Counted from the stretch's first letter, positions 1 to 9,150 are shown. The stretch is 64,000 nt of DNA from Asanoa iriomotensis (GCF_016862515.1 NZ_BONC01000002.1:1-64000), one strand, 5' to 3'. Made by a program: numbers and translations. Notes: generated from the letters alone by a model not told the origin.

Positions 1-5
1 TGGGC

Positions 6-1121
6 ATGCAGCCCGAAGAGCCGACCACGACCGCGCCCGCGCCGACCTCGGCGCCCGTGGCGACCGCCGCGCCGACGTCGGCGGCGCCCGTGACGTTCAC
101 CCTGGAGCAACTCGTCAGCGCGCTGCGCTCCGCCGCGCCGGCCGCGCCGACCCCGGCGCCCGACCCCGGCCCGACCGCGGTCAACCCGACGGCGCGTCCG
201 CTGCCCGGTCAGACGTTCACCCGCGAGCGGCCCGCCGCTCCGGCGGTGCACCCGCTGGCCTACCGGCCGGAGGTGCTTGACCGGCTACAGGCCGCGCTCG
301 ATGCCCGGTCGCCGGGTCGGTTCGTCGCGGACAACCCGGACGCGACCTTCGCCACGCTGGTGACCGGCACCCTCGGCGCCGGGCGCGTGTGGGGCTCCAA
401 CGTGCTCGCCGGTCCGCGGCTGCTGCACGTGGTCGCGAACATCCCCCGCCAGCCCGCGGACGCGATCTTCGCGCAGTTCCCGCAGTTGACCCTGCCGACC
501 GCTCAGGCCTCGGTCGGCGAGGGCGTGACGGTGACGGAGTACGCCACGTCCGCCGCGGGCAGCCTGACCATGGGTCGGTTCGGCCGCTGGACGGACCTGA
601 GCGAAGAGTCGCAGGTCGGCGCCGACGCGGGCGCGATCATCGGAATGCACCAACTCGGCATCGCGCTCGACATGGACAAGGTGCTCATCGACGGCGTGGA
701 GACGGCGGCCGGCGCCGCGGTCGCGTTCACCGCCGACGTTCCCGCGGCGATCCGGTCGGCCATGGCCAAGGTGATGGCCGCGACCGCGGCCGAAGACCCG
801 GCTGACCTGACCATCCTCGTGCACCCGGACAACGCGGCCCTGCTACAGGACGTCACCCCGACCGGCGGTGCGACGATCGCGGAGAAGTTCCAGCGGTTCA
901 GCGGCGGTCTGGTCTACCCGAGTAACGCGGTCAACACCGGGTTCATCACGGTGGCCAACCTGAAGGTGGGTACCCGCTATTTCGAGGTGCACGGCGCCCG
1001 GACGCTGACCGACGTCAACGTCAAGACCAACGTGGAGACGATCGCCACGTCGGCGCTCGGCGGCTACGGCATCACAGTCACGACCGGCTTCGCGGTCATG
1101 GTGGACGTCGTCACGCCCTGA
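6..1121 (+). CDS. HK97-type phage major capsid-like protein
   Basis: The protein is 371 aa from the first ATG, but the frame is open to the window edge, so the true start may lie upstream. Residues 1-75 are Pro/Ala/Thr-rich and low complexity. From about residue 80 it looks like the core of HK97-fold capsid proteins: a long N-arm region, a middle section with an acidic helix near residues 200-230, then a segment reading HPDNAALLQ, a Gly-rich loop and a beta-rich C-terminus ending VMVDVVTP. This is a family-level resemblance judged by eye. It would form the shell of a prophage or encapsulin-like particle. It sits at the edge of what looks like a phage-derived or integrative element and is followed by a strong terminator. 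Confidence 0.55.
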   Translation: MQPEEPTTTAPAPTSAPVATAAPTSAAPVTFTLEQLVSALRSAAPAAPTPAPDPGPTAVNPTARPLPGQTFTRERPAAPAVHPLAYRPEVLDRLQAALDARSPGRFVADNPDATFATLVTGTLGAGRVWGSNVLAGPRLLHVVANIPRQPADAIFAQFPQLTLPTAQASVGEGVTVTEYATSAAGSLTMGRFGRWTDLSEESQVGADAGAIIGMHQLGIALDMDKVLIDGVETAAGAAVAFTADVPAAIRSAMAKVMAATAAEDPADLTILVHPDNAALLQDVTPTGGATIAEKFQRFSGGLVYPSNAVNTGFITVANLKVGTRYFEVHGARTLTDVNVKTNVETIATSALGGYGITVTTGFAVMVDVVTP

Positions 1122-1150
1122 GTTGGGCGCACTCGCTCAGGACGTGACGC

Positions 1151-1200
1151 ACGAAGCGGCCCGCTACCCTTAACCGTCCGGGGGTAGCGGGCCGCTTCGT
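1151..1200. terminator. Perfect 19-bp hairpin after the capsid-like gene
   Basis: Positions 1151-1169 are an exact reverse complement of 1182-1200, with a 12-nt loop at 1170-1181. The hairpin lies 30 bp after the capsid-like stop codon and just before the 3' end of the convergent gene at 1217-1507, so it probably ends transcription from both sides. There is no T-run, which is common for actinobacterial terminators. Confidence 0.85.
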
Positions 1201-1216
1201 GTCTCTGCGTTGGCGC

Positions 1217-1507
1217 TCAGCCGGCGCGGCGGCGCTCCTGAGTCGGGATCCACCGCGGGCGCCGCGGCCCCGACGTGATCTCGTCCGCGACGATCTTCAC
1301 GTGGTCCGGGGGCGGGACGTGGTGAGCGTGGCTGGCCACGACGACGTCGGCGCCACCGTCGGCGTGCATCTTCATGGCGCCGGCCGCATCCGCCACCCCC
1401 ACAAGTCGCCAGCCTTGCGACTGGATCCACCAAATGCAGGTGTCAACGCCAGCCTGCGCGCGTTCCGAGTAGCCGGGGGTCGGGCGCACCACCACCGCGC
1501 GGATCAT
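1217..1507 (-). CDS. Small protein of unknown function in a phage-like region
   Basis: This is a 96-aa protein. The ATG at 1507 overlaps the TGA of the upstream gene (1504-1818) by 4 bp, so the two are translationally coupled. The longer frame beginning at 1621 is Arg-rich and overlaps the neighbour, so I rejected that start. The pattern of a hydrophobic strand (IRAVVVRPTPGYSERA), then GWRLVGVADA, then GADVVVASHAHHVP loosely recalls the nucleotide-like fold of a serine-recombinase N-domain. The catalytic Ser/Arg arrangement is not evident. The C-terminus is Arg/Pro-rich. Its function is unknown; the operon and location suggest an accessory gene of an integrative element. Confidence 0.5.
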   Translation of the reverse strand: MIRAVVVRPTPGYSERAQAGVDTCIWWIQSQGWRLVGVADAAGAMKMHADGGADVVVASHAHHVPPPDHVKIVADEITSGPRRPRWIPTQERRRAG

Positions 1508-1818
1508 GCGCGGATCTCGGCCAGCAGGGCGCCCAACACGTGCTTGAGCGCGGCGGTCTGCGCGCGGCTCAACTCGTACACGTGGCGGTCGCTCCCGACC
1601 CGTGCCGCAAGCTCGATCCATGTCGGGGCGGGGCGCACGATCCCCCGCGACAGCCGTAGGTCGATCTCGACAAGCTGAGGCCGGTCAGGGTTCACGCTGT
1701 GCCAGCGGCTGACGTGCTCGCCGTTTTCGGCACAGTCGGTCCGGATGCACCACGATGGGTGCGCGAGCCGCTGTCGCGTCTGCTGTGCGGACGGGGCGGG
1801 TTCGGGCAGGATGTTCAC
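1504..1818 (-). CDS. DUF6907-like small actinobacterial protein
   Basis: This is a 104-aa protein. The N-terminal third has a Cys pair in HPSWCIRTDCAENGEHVSRWH, a pattern I associate with the DUF6907-type proteins found on actinobacterial plasmids, phages and integrative elements. The rest (PQLVEIDLRLSR, then APTWIELAARV, then LSRAQTAALKHVLGALL) reads as a beta-strand and helix pair. It is the first gene of a two-gene minus-strand operon and overlaps the next gene by 4 bp. The adjacent plus-strand GntR regulator is divergent. The family assignment is from memory of the pattern and the biochemical role is unknown. Confidence 0.6.
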   Translation of the reverse strand: MNILPEPAPSAQQTRQRLAHPSWCIRTDCAENGEHVSRWHSVNPDRPQLVEIDLRLSRGIVRPAPTWIELAARVGSDRHVYELSRAQTAALKHVLGALLAEIRA

Positions 1819-1980
1819 GGGCCACCTCCTGGGGTGGTCAAGGGCCGGGAGCCACGGTGTTCACGCACCGCCCGGCCCGTCCTTTGTTCCTGACCCACTC
1901 GACGCTACAGGGGTGGTCCGTGGTGGTCCATGGTCTGCCATAACAGAACGTGGCCTATCGCCCACGGCTACGTTCGGGCC

Positions 1981-2220
1981 ATGGAGCTGGAGATCGACCA
2001 CGAGGGACCGGTGCCGGTCTACCGCCAACTCGTGGACTCGATCCGCGCGGCGATCGAGTCGGGGGAGTTCCAACCCGGCCGGCCGATTCCCTCGGTGGTC
2101 CAGCTCGTGCAGACCTACGGCGTGGCGCGCGGCACGGCGCTCAAGGCTCTGCGGGTCCTGGTGGACGAAGGTCTTGTGGAGATCGTGCAGGGTCGGGGAG
2201 CCTACGTCACGCGGCGTTGA
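1981..2220 (+). CDS. Mini GntR-family regulator (DNA-binding domain only)
   Basis: This is a 79-aa protein starting at the ATG at 1981 (MELEIDHEGPVPVYRQ). It contains only the winged helix-turn-helix of the GntR family: VYRQLVDSIRAAIESGEF, then PIPSVVQLVQTYGVARGTALKALRVLVDEGLV, then a wing ending GRGAYVTRR. There is no effector-binding domain, unlike FadR- or HutC-type members. Such short GntR proteins are typical of KorSA/TraR-like regulators on actinomycete integrative elements, and it lies beside phage-like genes. Divergence from the operon at 1504-1818 suggests it controls the shared 160-bp interval. The interval contains two close copies of ggtggtcc, which could be part of an operator. 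Confidence 0.8.
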   Translation: MELEIDHEGPVPVYRQLVDSIRAAIESGEFQPGRPIPSVVQLVQTYGVARGTALKALRVLVDEGLVEIVQGRGAYVTRR

Positions 2221-2266
2221 CACGTCAGCGTCAAGCCTTCCGACCCCTCGCGGAGGAATGACCGTA

Positions 2267-3640
2267 GTGAACGATCGACCGACCACCCGATCGGGTACCC
2301 AGCTACCCCGTCGGGTGCACGCGGGATATGCCCTCGGTTCGCTGGTCACCGGCGCTTTCGGCACGGTGCCCGGTCTGCTGCTGGCGCCGTACCTCACCGA
2401 CACCCTCGGGGTGGCCGCCTGGCTCGCCGGCGTGCTGGTCTGGGCACCCAAGGCCTGGGACGTGCTGGTCAACCCCGTGGCCGGGCGGATCTCCGACCGC
2501 ACCCGCGGCCGGTGGGGCGCCCGCCGTCCGTACCTGCTGGTGGGTGGTCTGGTCCTCGCCGTGCTGTTCGCGGCGATCTTCGCGGCGCCGTTCGGCTCCG
2601 GGCAGGGCGCCTACGTCGCCCTCGCGTTCCTGCTGGCGGCGACCGCGTACGCCTTCTTCCAGGTGCCCTACGTGGCGATGCCCGCCGAGCTGACCGACGA
2701 CTACAGCGAGCGGACCCGGCTGCTGACCTGGCGGGTCGCGGTGCTCGCGATCGCGATCCTGGTCTCCGGCGCGATCGCACCCCTGGTGGTCAACGCCGGC
2801 GGCGAGGGGATCCCGGGCCACCGCTGGATGGGCGTGTTCGTCGCCGGGCTGATCGTGATCGGCACGATCGCGGTGTTCGCGGGCACCGCCGGCGCGCCGA
2901 CCGGAACGGTCAAGGAGAGCGAGCCGTCGCTGCGCGCCCAACTCGCGGTGGCGTCCCGCAACCGGCCGTTCAAGCTGCTGCTGATCTGCTTCGTGATCCA
3001 GGCCGTGGGGATCGCGATGATCCTGGCCGGCGTGCAGTACTTCGCCGACCACGTCCTCGACTCCCCCGACACCGGCCCGACGGTGTTGTTCGCCTGCTTC
3101 GTCGCGCCGGCCCTGCTGGTCATGCCACTGTGGACCCGGGTGGGCGCGCGGGTCGGCAAGGCGCGGGCGTTCGTGCTGGCGTCGCTGCTGTTCGCCTCCG
3201 CCGCCGTGCTGCTCGTGCTCGCACCGGTGCTGCCGGCCGCGGTCGTCTACGTGATCGTCGGGCTGATGGGCGTCGCGTACGCCGGACAGCAGGTGTTCGG
3301 GATGGCCATGCTGCCGGACTGCATCGCGTACGACACCGCCCGCACCGGCAAGCGGCAGGCCGGCGTGTTCACCGGCCTGTGGACCGCCGGCGAGACGTTC
3401 GGCCTCGCCCTCGGCCCCGGCATCTACCTGCTGGTCCTGCAGATCTTCGGGTACGTCTCGTCGTCGTCCGGCGTGGCCGCGGCCCAGGACAGCACCGCGC
3501 GGTTGGGGGTGCTGCTGGGCTTCACCGTGTTGCCGGGGCTGATCGTGGGGCTGGCGGTGCTGCTGATGCGCGGCTACGACCTGACCGAGGCGAAGCTGCG
3601 GGCGGCGGTCGACGTGCCGGCGCCCGCGGTGGTCAACTAG
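2267..3640 (+). CDS. MFS transporter, GPH-like sugar:cation symporter
   Basis: This is a 457-aa membrane protein with about 12 hydrophobic segments. I chose the GTG at 2267 because GGAGG at 2252-2256 is spaced 10 bases from it; the ATG at 2258 is too close. The first cytoplasmic loop reads GRISDRTRGRWGARRPYLLVGG, the signature of the glycoside-pentoside-hexuronide symporter group (MelB-like). The mid-protein segment FQVPYVAMPAELTDDYSERTRL also fits that group. It probably imports a small glycoside or similar solute with a cation. The PLP-enzyme gene starts 12 bp after its stop, so they may be co-transcribed. The substrate cannot be told from sequence. Confidence 0.82.
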   Translation: MNDRPTTRSGTQLPRRVHAGYALGSLVTGAFGTVPGLLLAPYLTDTLGVAAWLAGVLVWAPKAWDVLVNPVAGRISDRTRGRWGARRPYLLVGGLVLAVLFAAIFAAPFGSGQGAYVALAFLLAATAYAFFQVPYVAMPAELTDDYSERTRLLTWRVAVLAIAILVSGAIAPLVVNAGGEGIPGHRWMGVFVAGLIVIGTIAVFAGTAGAPTGTVKESEPSLRAQLAVASRNRPFKLLLICFVIQAVGIAMILAGVQYFADHVLDSPDTGPTVLFACFVAPALLVMPLWTRVGARVGKARAFVLASLLFASAAVLLVLAPVLPAAVVYVIVGLMGVAYAGQQVFGMAMLPDCIAYDTARTGKRQAGVFTGLWTAGETFGLALGPGIYLLVLQIFGYVSSSSGVAAAQDSTARLGVLLGFTVLPGLIVGLAVLLMRGYDLTEAKLRAAVDVPAPAVVN

Positions 3641-3651
3641 CGTTTCCAGCC

Positions 3652-5106
3652 ATGTTGTCGCCACAGGGTGTGCCGGCCGACCAGATCCTCGACGAGCTGC
3701 GCGGGCTGCGCGCGGCCGACCAGCCGACGCACGGCGGACGGCTGTTCGCCTACGTCTACGACCCCGGCGTGCCCGGGCTCGACGAGTTGGCTCACGCGGC
3801 GCACGCGATCTCCGCGTCGGTCAACGGCCTCGACCCGACCGCGTTCCCGTCGCTGCTGGCTCTCGAAAACGCACTCGTCGGTGCGGCGGCGGGGCTGCTC
3901 GGCGGCGGGCCGGGCACGAGCGCGCCGGACGTGGTCGGCAACGTGACCAGCGGCGGCACCGAGTCGCTGATCCTGGCGGTGAAGGCCGCCCGGGACGCCC
4001 GGCCGGACCTCGCCGAGCCACGGATCGTGGTGCCGGTGACCGGGCACGCCGCGTTCGCGAAGGCGGCGCACTACCTGGGCGTGCGGCTCGACGCCGTGCC
4101 GGTCTCCGTCGACACGCTGCGTCCGCCGGTTTCCGACGTCGCCGCCGCGATCACCGCTGACACCGTGCTGGTCGCCTGCTCGGCGCCGTCTTATGCGCAC
4201 GGGGTGGTCGACCCGGTCGCCGAGATCGCAGCGGTGGCGGCAGCGGCCGGGGTGCGCTGCCACGTCGACGCCTGCTTCGGCGGTTGGACGCTGCCCTACC
4301 TGCGCCGGCTCGGCGCCGATCTGCCCGCGTTCGACTTCGCGGTGCCCGGCGTCACGTCGATCTCGGTGGACCTGCACAAGTACGCGTACGCGCCGAAGGG
4401 CACGTCCGTGCTGCTGCACCGCGACCCGTCGCTGCGAGCACCGCAGTACTTCGCCTTCGGCGACTGGCCCGGCTACACGATGATCAACCCGGGCGTCTCG
4501 TCGACCCGCTCGGGCGGTCCGATCGCGGCGGCGTACGCCACCCTGCGCCGGATCGGCGACGACGGCTACCTGCGGCTGGCCGAGATCACCCGGGACGCGG
4601 TTTCCGGGCTGGCGGCGGCGGTCGAGGCGGTGGACGGGCTGCGGCTGATGGCGCCGGCCGACACGACGGTCGTCTGCTTCACCAGCACCCCCGGCGGGCC
4701 CGACCTGTTCGTGCTGGCCGACGAGCTGACCGAGCGGGGCTTCCACACCCAGGCGCAGCTGTCGTACGGGGACCTGCCGGCCAGCATCCACCTGACCGTG
4801 ACGGCCTCGGTGGCGCCGCACGTGGCCGAGTTCGGTGTGGCGCTGGCCGAGGCGGCCGCCCGCGCCCGGGTCCCGGCCGCGCTGCCGCCGGGGCTCCTGG
4901 ACACGGTGGCGGCGCTGGACCCGGCGACGCTGACCAGCGAGGTGGTGGCCGGGCTGGCCGCCGGGTTGGGCCTCGGCGGACCGGGCGGACCGCTGCCGGC
5001 CCGGACGGCCGCGATCAACACCCTGCTCGACGCCGCACCCGTCCCGGTCCGCGAGCGCCTCCTGGTCGAGTTCCTGGGCCTGCTGCAACGCCCGACCTTC
5101 GACTAG
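3652..5106 (+). CDS. PLP-dependent decarboxylase/lyase, sphingosine-1-phosphate lyase-like
   Basis: This is a 484-aa fold-type I PLP enzyme. [18 protein letters not shown] (near residues 97-114) is the cofactor phosphate-binding region. [18 protein letters not shown] supplies the Asp that contacts the pyridine nitrogen, and Lys243 in [13 protein letters not shown] is the Schiff-base lysine. The spacing and the wording around the lysine match the sphingosine-1-phosphate lyase / group II decarboxylase branch more than aminotransferases. About 60 C-terminal residues beyond the catalytic domain are Ala/Leu-rich. It follows the MFS gene by 12 bp and precedes nuoB by 10 bp, so it may share transcripts with both. 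The natural substrate is unknown. Confidence 0.8.
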   Translation: MLSPQGVPADQILDELRGLRAADQPTHGGRLFAYVYDPGVPGLDELAHAAHAISASVNGLDPTAFPSLLALENALVGAAAGLLGGGPGTSAPDVVGNVTSGGTESLILAVKAARDARPDLAEPRIVVPVTGHAAFAKAAHYLGVRLDAVPVSVDTLRPPVSDVAAAITADTVLVACSAPSYAHGVVDPVAEIAAVAAAAGVRCHVDACFGGWTLPYLRRLGADLPAFDFAVPGVTSISVDLHKYAYAPKGTSVLLHRDPSLRAPQYFAFGDWPGYTMINPGVSSTRSGGPIAAAYATLRRIGDDGYLRLAEITRDAVSGLAAAVEAVDGLRLMAPADTTVVCFTSTPGGPDLFVLADELTERGFHTQAQLSYGDLPASIHLTVTASVAPHVAEFGVALAEAAARARVPAALPPGLLDTVAALDPATLTSEVVAGLAAGLGLGGPGGPLPARTAAINTLLDAAPVPVRERLLVEFLGLLQRPTFD

Positions 5107-5116
5107 CCTGGAAGTC

Positions 5117-5650
5117 GTGGAACTGCCCGCCGTACTCGGAGAACCCATCCGGTTCGTGCTCAACTGGGGCCGGCGCTACTCGCTGTGGGTCTTCAACTTC
5201 GGCCTGGCCTGCTGCGCGATCGAGTTCATCGCCAGCAGCATGGGCCGGCACGACTTCATGCGGCTCGGCGTCATCCCGTTCGCACACGGGCCGCGGCAGG
5301 CCGACCTGATGGTCGTGTCGGGCACCGTGACCGACAAGATGGCGCCGGCGATCAAGCGGCTCTACGACCAGATGCCCGAGCCGAAGTACGTGATCTCGTT
5401 CGGCGCCTGCTCCAACTGCGGCGGGCCCTACTGGGACTCCTACTCGGTGACCAAGGGCGTCGACCAGATCATCCCGGTGGACGTGTACGTGCCCGGTTGC
5501 CCGCCCCGGCCCGAGGCGCTCATGCACGGCATCCTCCGCCTGCAGGACAAGATCGCCGGTGAGCAGGCCGGCCCGGGCGGCGTGTCCCGCCCCGACCCGC
5601 TGGCGTTGACCGCGCCGCTGGTGCCGCCGCCCAACGGCGACCGCCGCTGA
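5117..5650 (+). CDS. nuoB: NADH-quinone oxidoreductase subunit B (NuoB)
   Basis: This is a 177-aa PSST-type subunit that carries iron-sulfur cluster N2, the last electron carrier before quinone in complex I. The four N2 ligands are present: the adjacent pair Cys32-Cys33 (GLACCAIEF), Cys98 (FGACSNCGG) and Cys128 (VPGCPPRPE). The GTG start at 5117 lies 10 bp after the previous stop. The stop overlaps the next ATG (TGATG). The gene is separated by about 9.9 kb from nuoC and the rest of the nuo genes in this window, and no nuoA precedes it, so it is a detached member of a partial complex I set. Confidence 0.95.
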   Translation: MELPAVLGEPIRFVLNWGRRYSLWVFNFGLACCAIEFIASSMGRHDFMRLGVIPFAHGPRQADLMVVSGTVTDKMAPAIKRLYDQMPEPKYVISFGACSNCGGPYWDSYSVTKGVDQIIPVDVYVPGCPPRPEALMHGILRLQDKIAGEQAGPGGVSRPDPLALTAPLVPPPNGDRR

Positions 5651-6438
5651 TGGCGCGAATCCTCATCACGGGCGCGTCCGACGGGCTCGGCCGGGCGCTC
5701 GCGCTGGCCCTGGCCTCGCAGGGGCACGAGCTGGTGCTGCACGGGCGGCACGCGGACCGGCTGGCCGAGGTGGCGCGCGCGACCGGCGCCGTGGCACTGC
5801 GGGCCGACCTGGCGTCGCCCGCCGCCGTGCGCGCGCTGGCCGCGGAGGTCGCGGACCGCTGCGACGCGCTCGACGTGCTGGTCAACAACGCCGCCGTCGG
5901 CTTCGGAGCGCCCGGCGCGCCGCGCGAGCTGACCGGCGAGGGCATCGAACTGCGGTTGGCTGTCAACTATCTGGCGCCGTACCTCCTGTCGCGTCTGCTG
6001 TTGCCCTTGCTGCGCAAGTCGGCGCGTGCGCGGATCGTCAACGTCGCGTCGATCGGCCAAGCCGACATCGACCTTGACGACCTCATGATGGCGCAGGAGT
6101 ACGACGGAATCCGCGCCTACCGCCGGGCCAAGCTGGCCATGATCTGCGACACGTTCGACCTCGCGGCCCAGCTGCACGGCACCGGCATCACCGCCAACTG
6201 CCTGCATCCGGCGACGCTGATGCCGACCACGCTGGTGCGGGTCGCGCAGTTCGCACCGGTGTCGACCCTGGAGCAGGGCCTGCGCGCCACGCTGCGGCTC
6301 GTCGTCGACCCGGCGCTCGACGAGGTGACGGGTGTCTACTTCGACGGCGAGCGCGAGGAGCGGGTCCGGGCGCAGGCCTACGACCCCGCGTTCCGGGCCG
6401 CGCTGGCCGCCCGCGCGGCGGAGTTGACGGAATCCTGA
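5650..6438 (+). CDS. Short-chain dehydrogenase/reductase
   Basis: This is a 262-aa classical-type SDR. The nucleotide-binding motif TGASDGLG is at residues 7-14, LVNNAAVG is the structural NNAG-type motif, NVASIG contains the catalytic Ser, and YRRAKLA contains the catalytic Tyr-x3-Lys. The sequence RHADRL after strand 2 suggests NADP(H) preference. It resembles the retinol dehydrogenase-like group, in which a truncated substrate loop reads DLDDL. Its ATG overlaps the nuoB stop by one base, so it is translationally coupled to nuoB although no role in complex I is known. The substrate is unknown. Confidence 0.88.
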   Translation: MARILITGASDGLGRALALALASQGHELVLHGRHADRLAEVARATGAVALRADLASPAAVRALAAEVADRCDALDVLVNNAAVGFGAPGAPRELTGEGIELRLAVNYLAPYLLSRLLLPLLRKSARARIVNVASIGQADIDLDDLMMAQEYDGIRAYRRAKLAMICDTFDLAAQLHGTGITANCLHPATLMPTTLVRVAQFAPVSTLEQGLRATLRLVVDPALDEVTGVYFDGEREERVRAQAYDPAFRAALAARAAELTES

Positions 6439-6476
6439 CATGACCCGGGTGGCGCGCTGGGTCTAGCGTTCCGCTC

Positions 6477-7790
6477 ATGACCGACGAACGGCGTTCCACC
6501 CACCTGCTGGACGTGCTCACCACCGAGTTCGGCCAGCTGATGGCGCTCGACCCCGCCGCCTTCCGGCGCAAGTTCCGCAAGATGGCGGCGTCGCCGTTCG
6601 CGTTCTACCGGGGCAGTGCCGCGGTCTTCTACGCCGACCTCACCGGCCACTTCGCCGACGACCGGTTCCTCGACGAGCGGACGAGCCGGGTGTGGATCCA
6701 CGGCGACCTGCACGCCGAGAACTTCGGCACCTACATGAACGGCTCCGGCGAGCTGGTCTTCAACGTCAACGACTTCGACGAGGCGTACGTCGGGCCGTTC
6801 TCCTGGGACCTCAAGCGGTTCGCGGCGAGCGTGGCGCTGATCGGCTACGCCAAGGCGCTCTCCGACGACGTGATCAGCGACCTGGTCGGCCGGTTCGCCG
6901 ACGCCTACCTGACCGAGCTGCGCGCGATCGCGGCCGGCGGCGACGACGCGATCGGCTCGATCACGCTGGCCAACGCCGACGGCGTGCTGCGCACCGTGCT
7001 CCAGCAGGCCCGGCTGAGCACGCGGGTGTCGATGCTCGACGCCCAGACCACGATCGACAACTTCGAGCGGCGGTTCGCGATCGGCGACGGTGTCTACGAG
7101 ATCGACGACGCCCGCCGTTCCGCGGTGGTCGCGGCGTTCGACAAGTACCTGGAGACGCTGCCGGCGCAGCTCGCGGCGCACCGGCCGGTGGCCACCCGGA
7201 TCAAGGACGTGGTGCTGCGCAAGGGCGTCGGGATCGGCTCGGCCGGGCTGCCCTCCTACAACCTGCTGCTGGAAGGGCACACGCAGGCGCTGGAGAACGA
7301 CGTCGTCATCTACATGAAGCAGGCGCAGGTGCCGGCGGTGGCCCGGCACATCACGGACGGTCACGTCCGTGACTACTTCCAGCACCAGGGGCACCGGACG
7401 GCCGAGTCGCAGCGGGCGCTGCAGGCGCACGCCGACCCGTGGGTGGGCTTCACCGAGCTGGACGGCATCGGGCAACTCGTCGCCGAGGTCTCGCCGTACG
7501 CCGCCGATCTGGACTGGTCCGACGTCAACGAGCCCGACGAGCTGGCCGGCGTGGTCGGCGACCTGGGCCGCGCGGTGGCCCGGATGCACTCCGTCGCCGA
7601 CGACGAGTCCAGCCACGACCTGGTCGACTTCTCCACCGAGGAGTCGATCGTGGCGGCGGTCGACAAGGACGAGCGCGGGTTCGTCACCCACCTGGTCGAG
7701 TTCGCACACGCCTACGGCGTGCGGGCCCGGGCGGACCACCAGATCTTCGTCGACCTGTTCCGCAACGGGCGGATGCAGGGCCTCGATTGA
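6477..7790 (+). CDS. DUF2252 family protein (kinase-like fold)
   Basis: This is a 437-aa protein matching the DUF2252 family. FRKMAASPFAFYRGSAAVFY, HGDLHAENFGTY (near residues 75-86), FNVNDFDEAYVGPFSWDLKR and the later VLRKGVGIGSAGLPSYNLLLEG are its hallmark blocks. The HGDLHxEN and NDFDE segments resemble the catalytic and metal-binding loops of aminoglycoside-phosphotransferase-like kinases, so a phosphotransfer role is likely, but the substrate is not established. It lies 38 bp after the SDR gene on the same strand. Nothing looks truncated, and codon use matches the high-GC neighbours. Confidence 0.85.
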   Translation: MTDERRSTHLLDVLTTEFGQLMALDPAAFRRKFRKMAASPFAFYRGSAAVFYADLTGHFADDRFLDERTSRVWIHGDLHAENFGTYMNGSGELVFNVNDFDEAYVGPFSWDLKRFAASVALIGYAKALSDDVISDLVGRFADAYLTELRAIAAGGDDAIGSITLANADGVLRTVLQQARLSTRVSMLDAQTTIDNFERRFAIGDGVYEIDDARRSAVVAAFDKYLETLPAQLAAHRPVATRIKDVVLRKGVGIGSAGLPSYNLLLEGHTQALENDVVIYMKQAQVPAVARHITDGHVRDYFQHQGHRTAESQRALQAHADPWVGFTELDGIGQLVAEVSPYAADLDWSDVNEPDELAGVVGDLGRAVARMHSVADDESSHDLVDFSTEESIVAAVDKDERGFVTHLVEFAHAYGVRARADHQIFVDLFRNGRMQGLD

Positions 7791-7840
7791 TGCCTGGAAG
7801 TCGGATTACGGGTCGTTCGTCCCATCGCTAACCTGGCGCT

Positions 7841-9016
7841 GTGCCTGGTCTTCGCGACAACTTCAGCCACTGGTTGCCGTCTGACGAAGAGGCGACCCGG
7901 GTGGCCATAACAAGCGGCATGGTTGTCCTCGACGCGAACGTGCTCCTGGACGCCTACCGGTTCACGCCCGACTCGCGCGCCGACCTGCTGAATGCGATCC
8001 GCGCGGTCGGCGAGCGGTTGTGGATACCGCACCAGGTGGCGCTGGAGTTCCACAAGAACCGGGCGGATGTCATCGCAAGCCATGGCGGATCCTACAAGGA
8101 GGCGATCGAAGCGATATCGCGTTTTAAGGCGGACGTCGAGAAGGAGCTCAAACCTAAGGTCGCCAACTTCGTCAAGCGCGTCGCCCTGCCGGAGAGGGCG
8201 GGCGAATCGATACTTGGCAAGGTCCTCGATGGGCTCGGCGCGGCAATCGCGCAGCTAGAGCAGCTTCGGGACCGTCACGGCATCGGCGCCGACGCGATGC
8301 GCCGCGACCCGATCTACGAGCAACTCGAGAAGCTCCTCGACGGGAAGGTTGGCGCGCCGCTGGCTGACGCTGACGAGAAGGCGGCTCGGACCGAAGCTGC
8401 CCGTCGCGTGAAGGAGAAAGTTCCACCGGGGTTCGGCGATGTTGGTAAATCTGACCCGGCCGGCGACTACCTTCTCTGGCGCCAGACACTGAACGAAGCG
8501 AGGGACAGGCAGCTACCGCTGTTGTTCGTGACCCGTGACACGACGAAAGACGACTGGGTGTGGCGACCGTCCGGCCGCACGCTTGGGGCCCTGCCTGACT
8601 TGGTCGCAGAGGCGAAGCGGGAGGCCGGCGTCGACTTTGTGCTTTTGACAACGCAGTCGTTCCTTCATCACGCCAGAACCTCGCTCAAGGCCGACGTCAG
8701 TGAAGACACCATCCAACAGGCTGCGGAACTGCCGCCGCCGAGCGAGGATGCCAGGCAGACGCGGAAGCCTATCCAACAGACTTTGCGGGCCACGTTGCCG
8801 ACTCCCGACGAAGAATGGGCGCGCCTCATAGAAGCAGGACGCTACTTTGTGGACACGTCGCCGATAACCGCAATTCAGCTGCGCGAACTCTGGGAACCTG
8901 CCCAGCAAGTGGCGGACGTCGAAGAACTCAACCGGCTGTTGCTTGATCTCAGGCAGAGACTACGTGCGCGTAACCTTCGGCAGCCGCCGCAGCCGGAAGA
9001 CGACCCCAAGGCTTGA
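7841..9016 (+). CDS. PIN-like domain protein (PIN_8/DUF4935 type)
   Basis: This is a 391-aa protein from a GTG at 7841. MVVLDANVLLDAYRF near residues 27-41 has the first acidic residue of a PIN nuclease site. WIPHQVALEFHKNR supplies the conserved Glu, and a late PLLFVTRDTTKDDW strand provides the third acidic cluster. A charged helical insert (residues 80-200, with EKELKPK and EAARRVKEKVPPGF) separates the halves, as in the PIN_8 type. PIN domains are Mg-dependent ribonucleases; this subtype is of unclear target and is often reported in defence or mobile contexts. Codon use is less GC-rich than in neighbours (more AAA, TTT and ATA codons), which suggests transfer. No antitoxin-sized gene is adjacent. 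Confidence 0.72.
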   Translation: MPGLRDNFSHWLPSDEEATRVAITSGMVVLDANVLLDAYRFTPDSRADLLNAIRAVGERLWIPHQVALEFHKNRADVIASHGGSYKEAIEAISRFKADVEKELKPKVANFVKRVALPERAGESILGKVLDGLGAAIAQLEQLRDRHGIGADAMRRDPIYEQLEKLLDGKVGAPLADADEKAARTEAARRVKEKVPPGFGDVGKSDPAGDYLLWRQTLNEARDRQLPLLFVTRDTTKDDWVWRPSGRTLGALPDLVAEAKREAGVDFVLLTTQSFLHHARTSLKADVSEDTIQQAAELPPPSEDARQTRKPIQQTLRATLPTPDEEWARLIEAGRYFVDTSPITAIQLRELWEPAQQVADVEELNRLLLDLRQRLRARNLRQPPQPEDDPKA

Positions 9017-9150
9017 AGCGCCTCTGGGACGAGTGGGGTGCCTGATTTCACCTGAATGCGCGGATCAGGCCAGGGTCGTGTGCACGTTGAACGCCTCAAG
9101 CCAGCGTTGGGTCAGGTACACCCACACCGGTCGCCGCCGGCCAGTCGTTT

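Noticed and set aside
1745-2266. N-terminal extension of the MFS transporter by about 170 residues
   Set aside because: The extension overlaps the GntR regulator in another frame, is basic and unlike any transporter start, and a good GTG with GGAGG lies at 2267.
2512-5106. 864-codon plus-strand frame beginning inside the transporter gene
   Set aside because: Its first part is a shadow frame of the transporter; only the C-terminal 484 codons, starting at 3652, form the real PLP-enzyme gene.
3637-5163. 508-codon minus-strand frame opposite the PLP enzyme
   Set aside because: It lacks a ribosome-binding site and known motifs, while the plus strand has clear catalytic residues.
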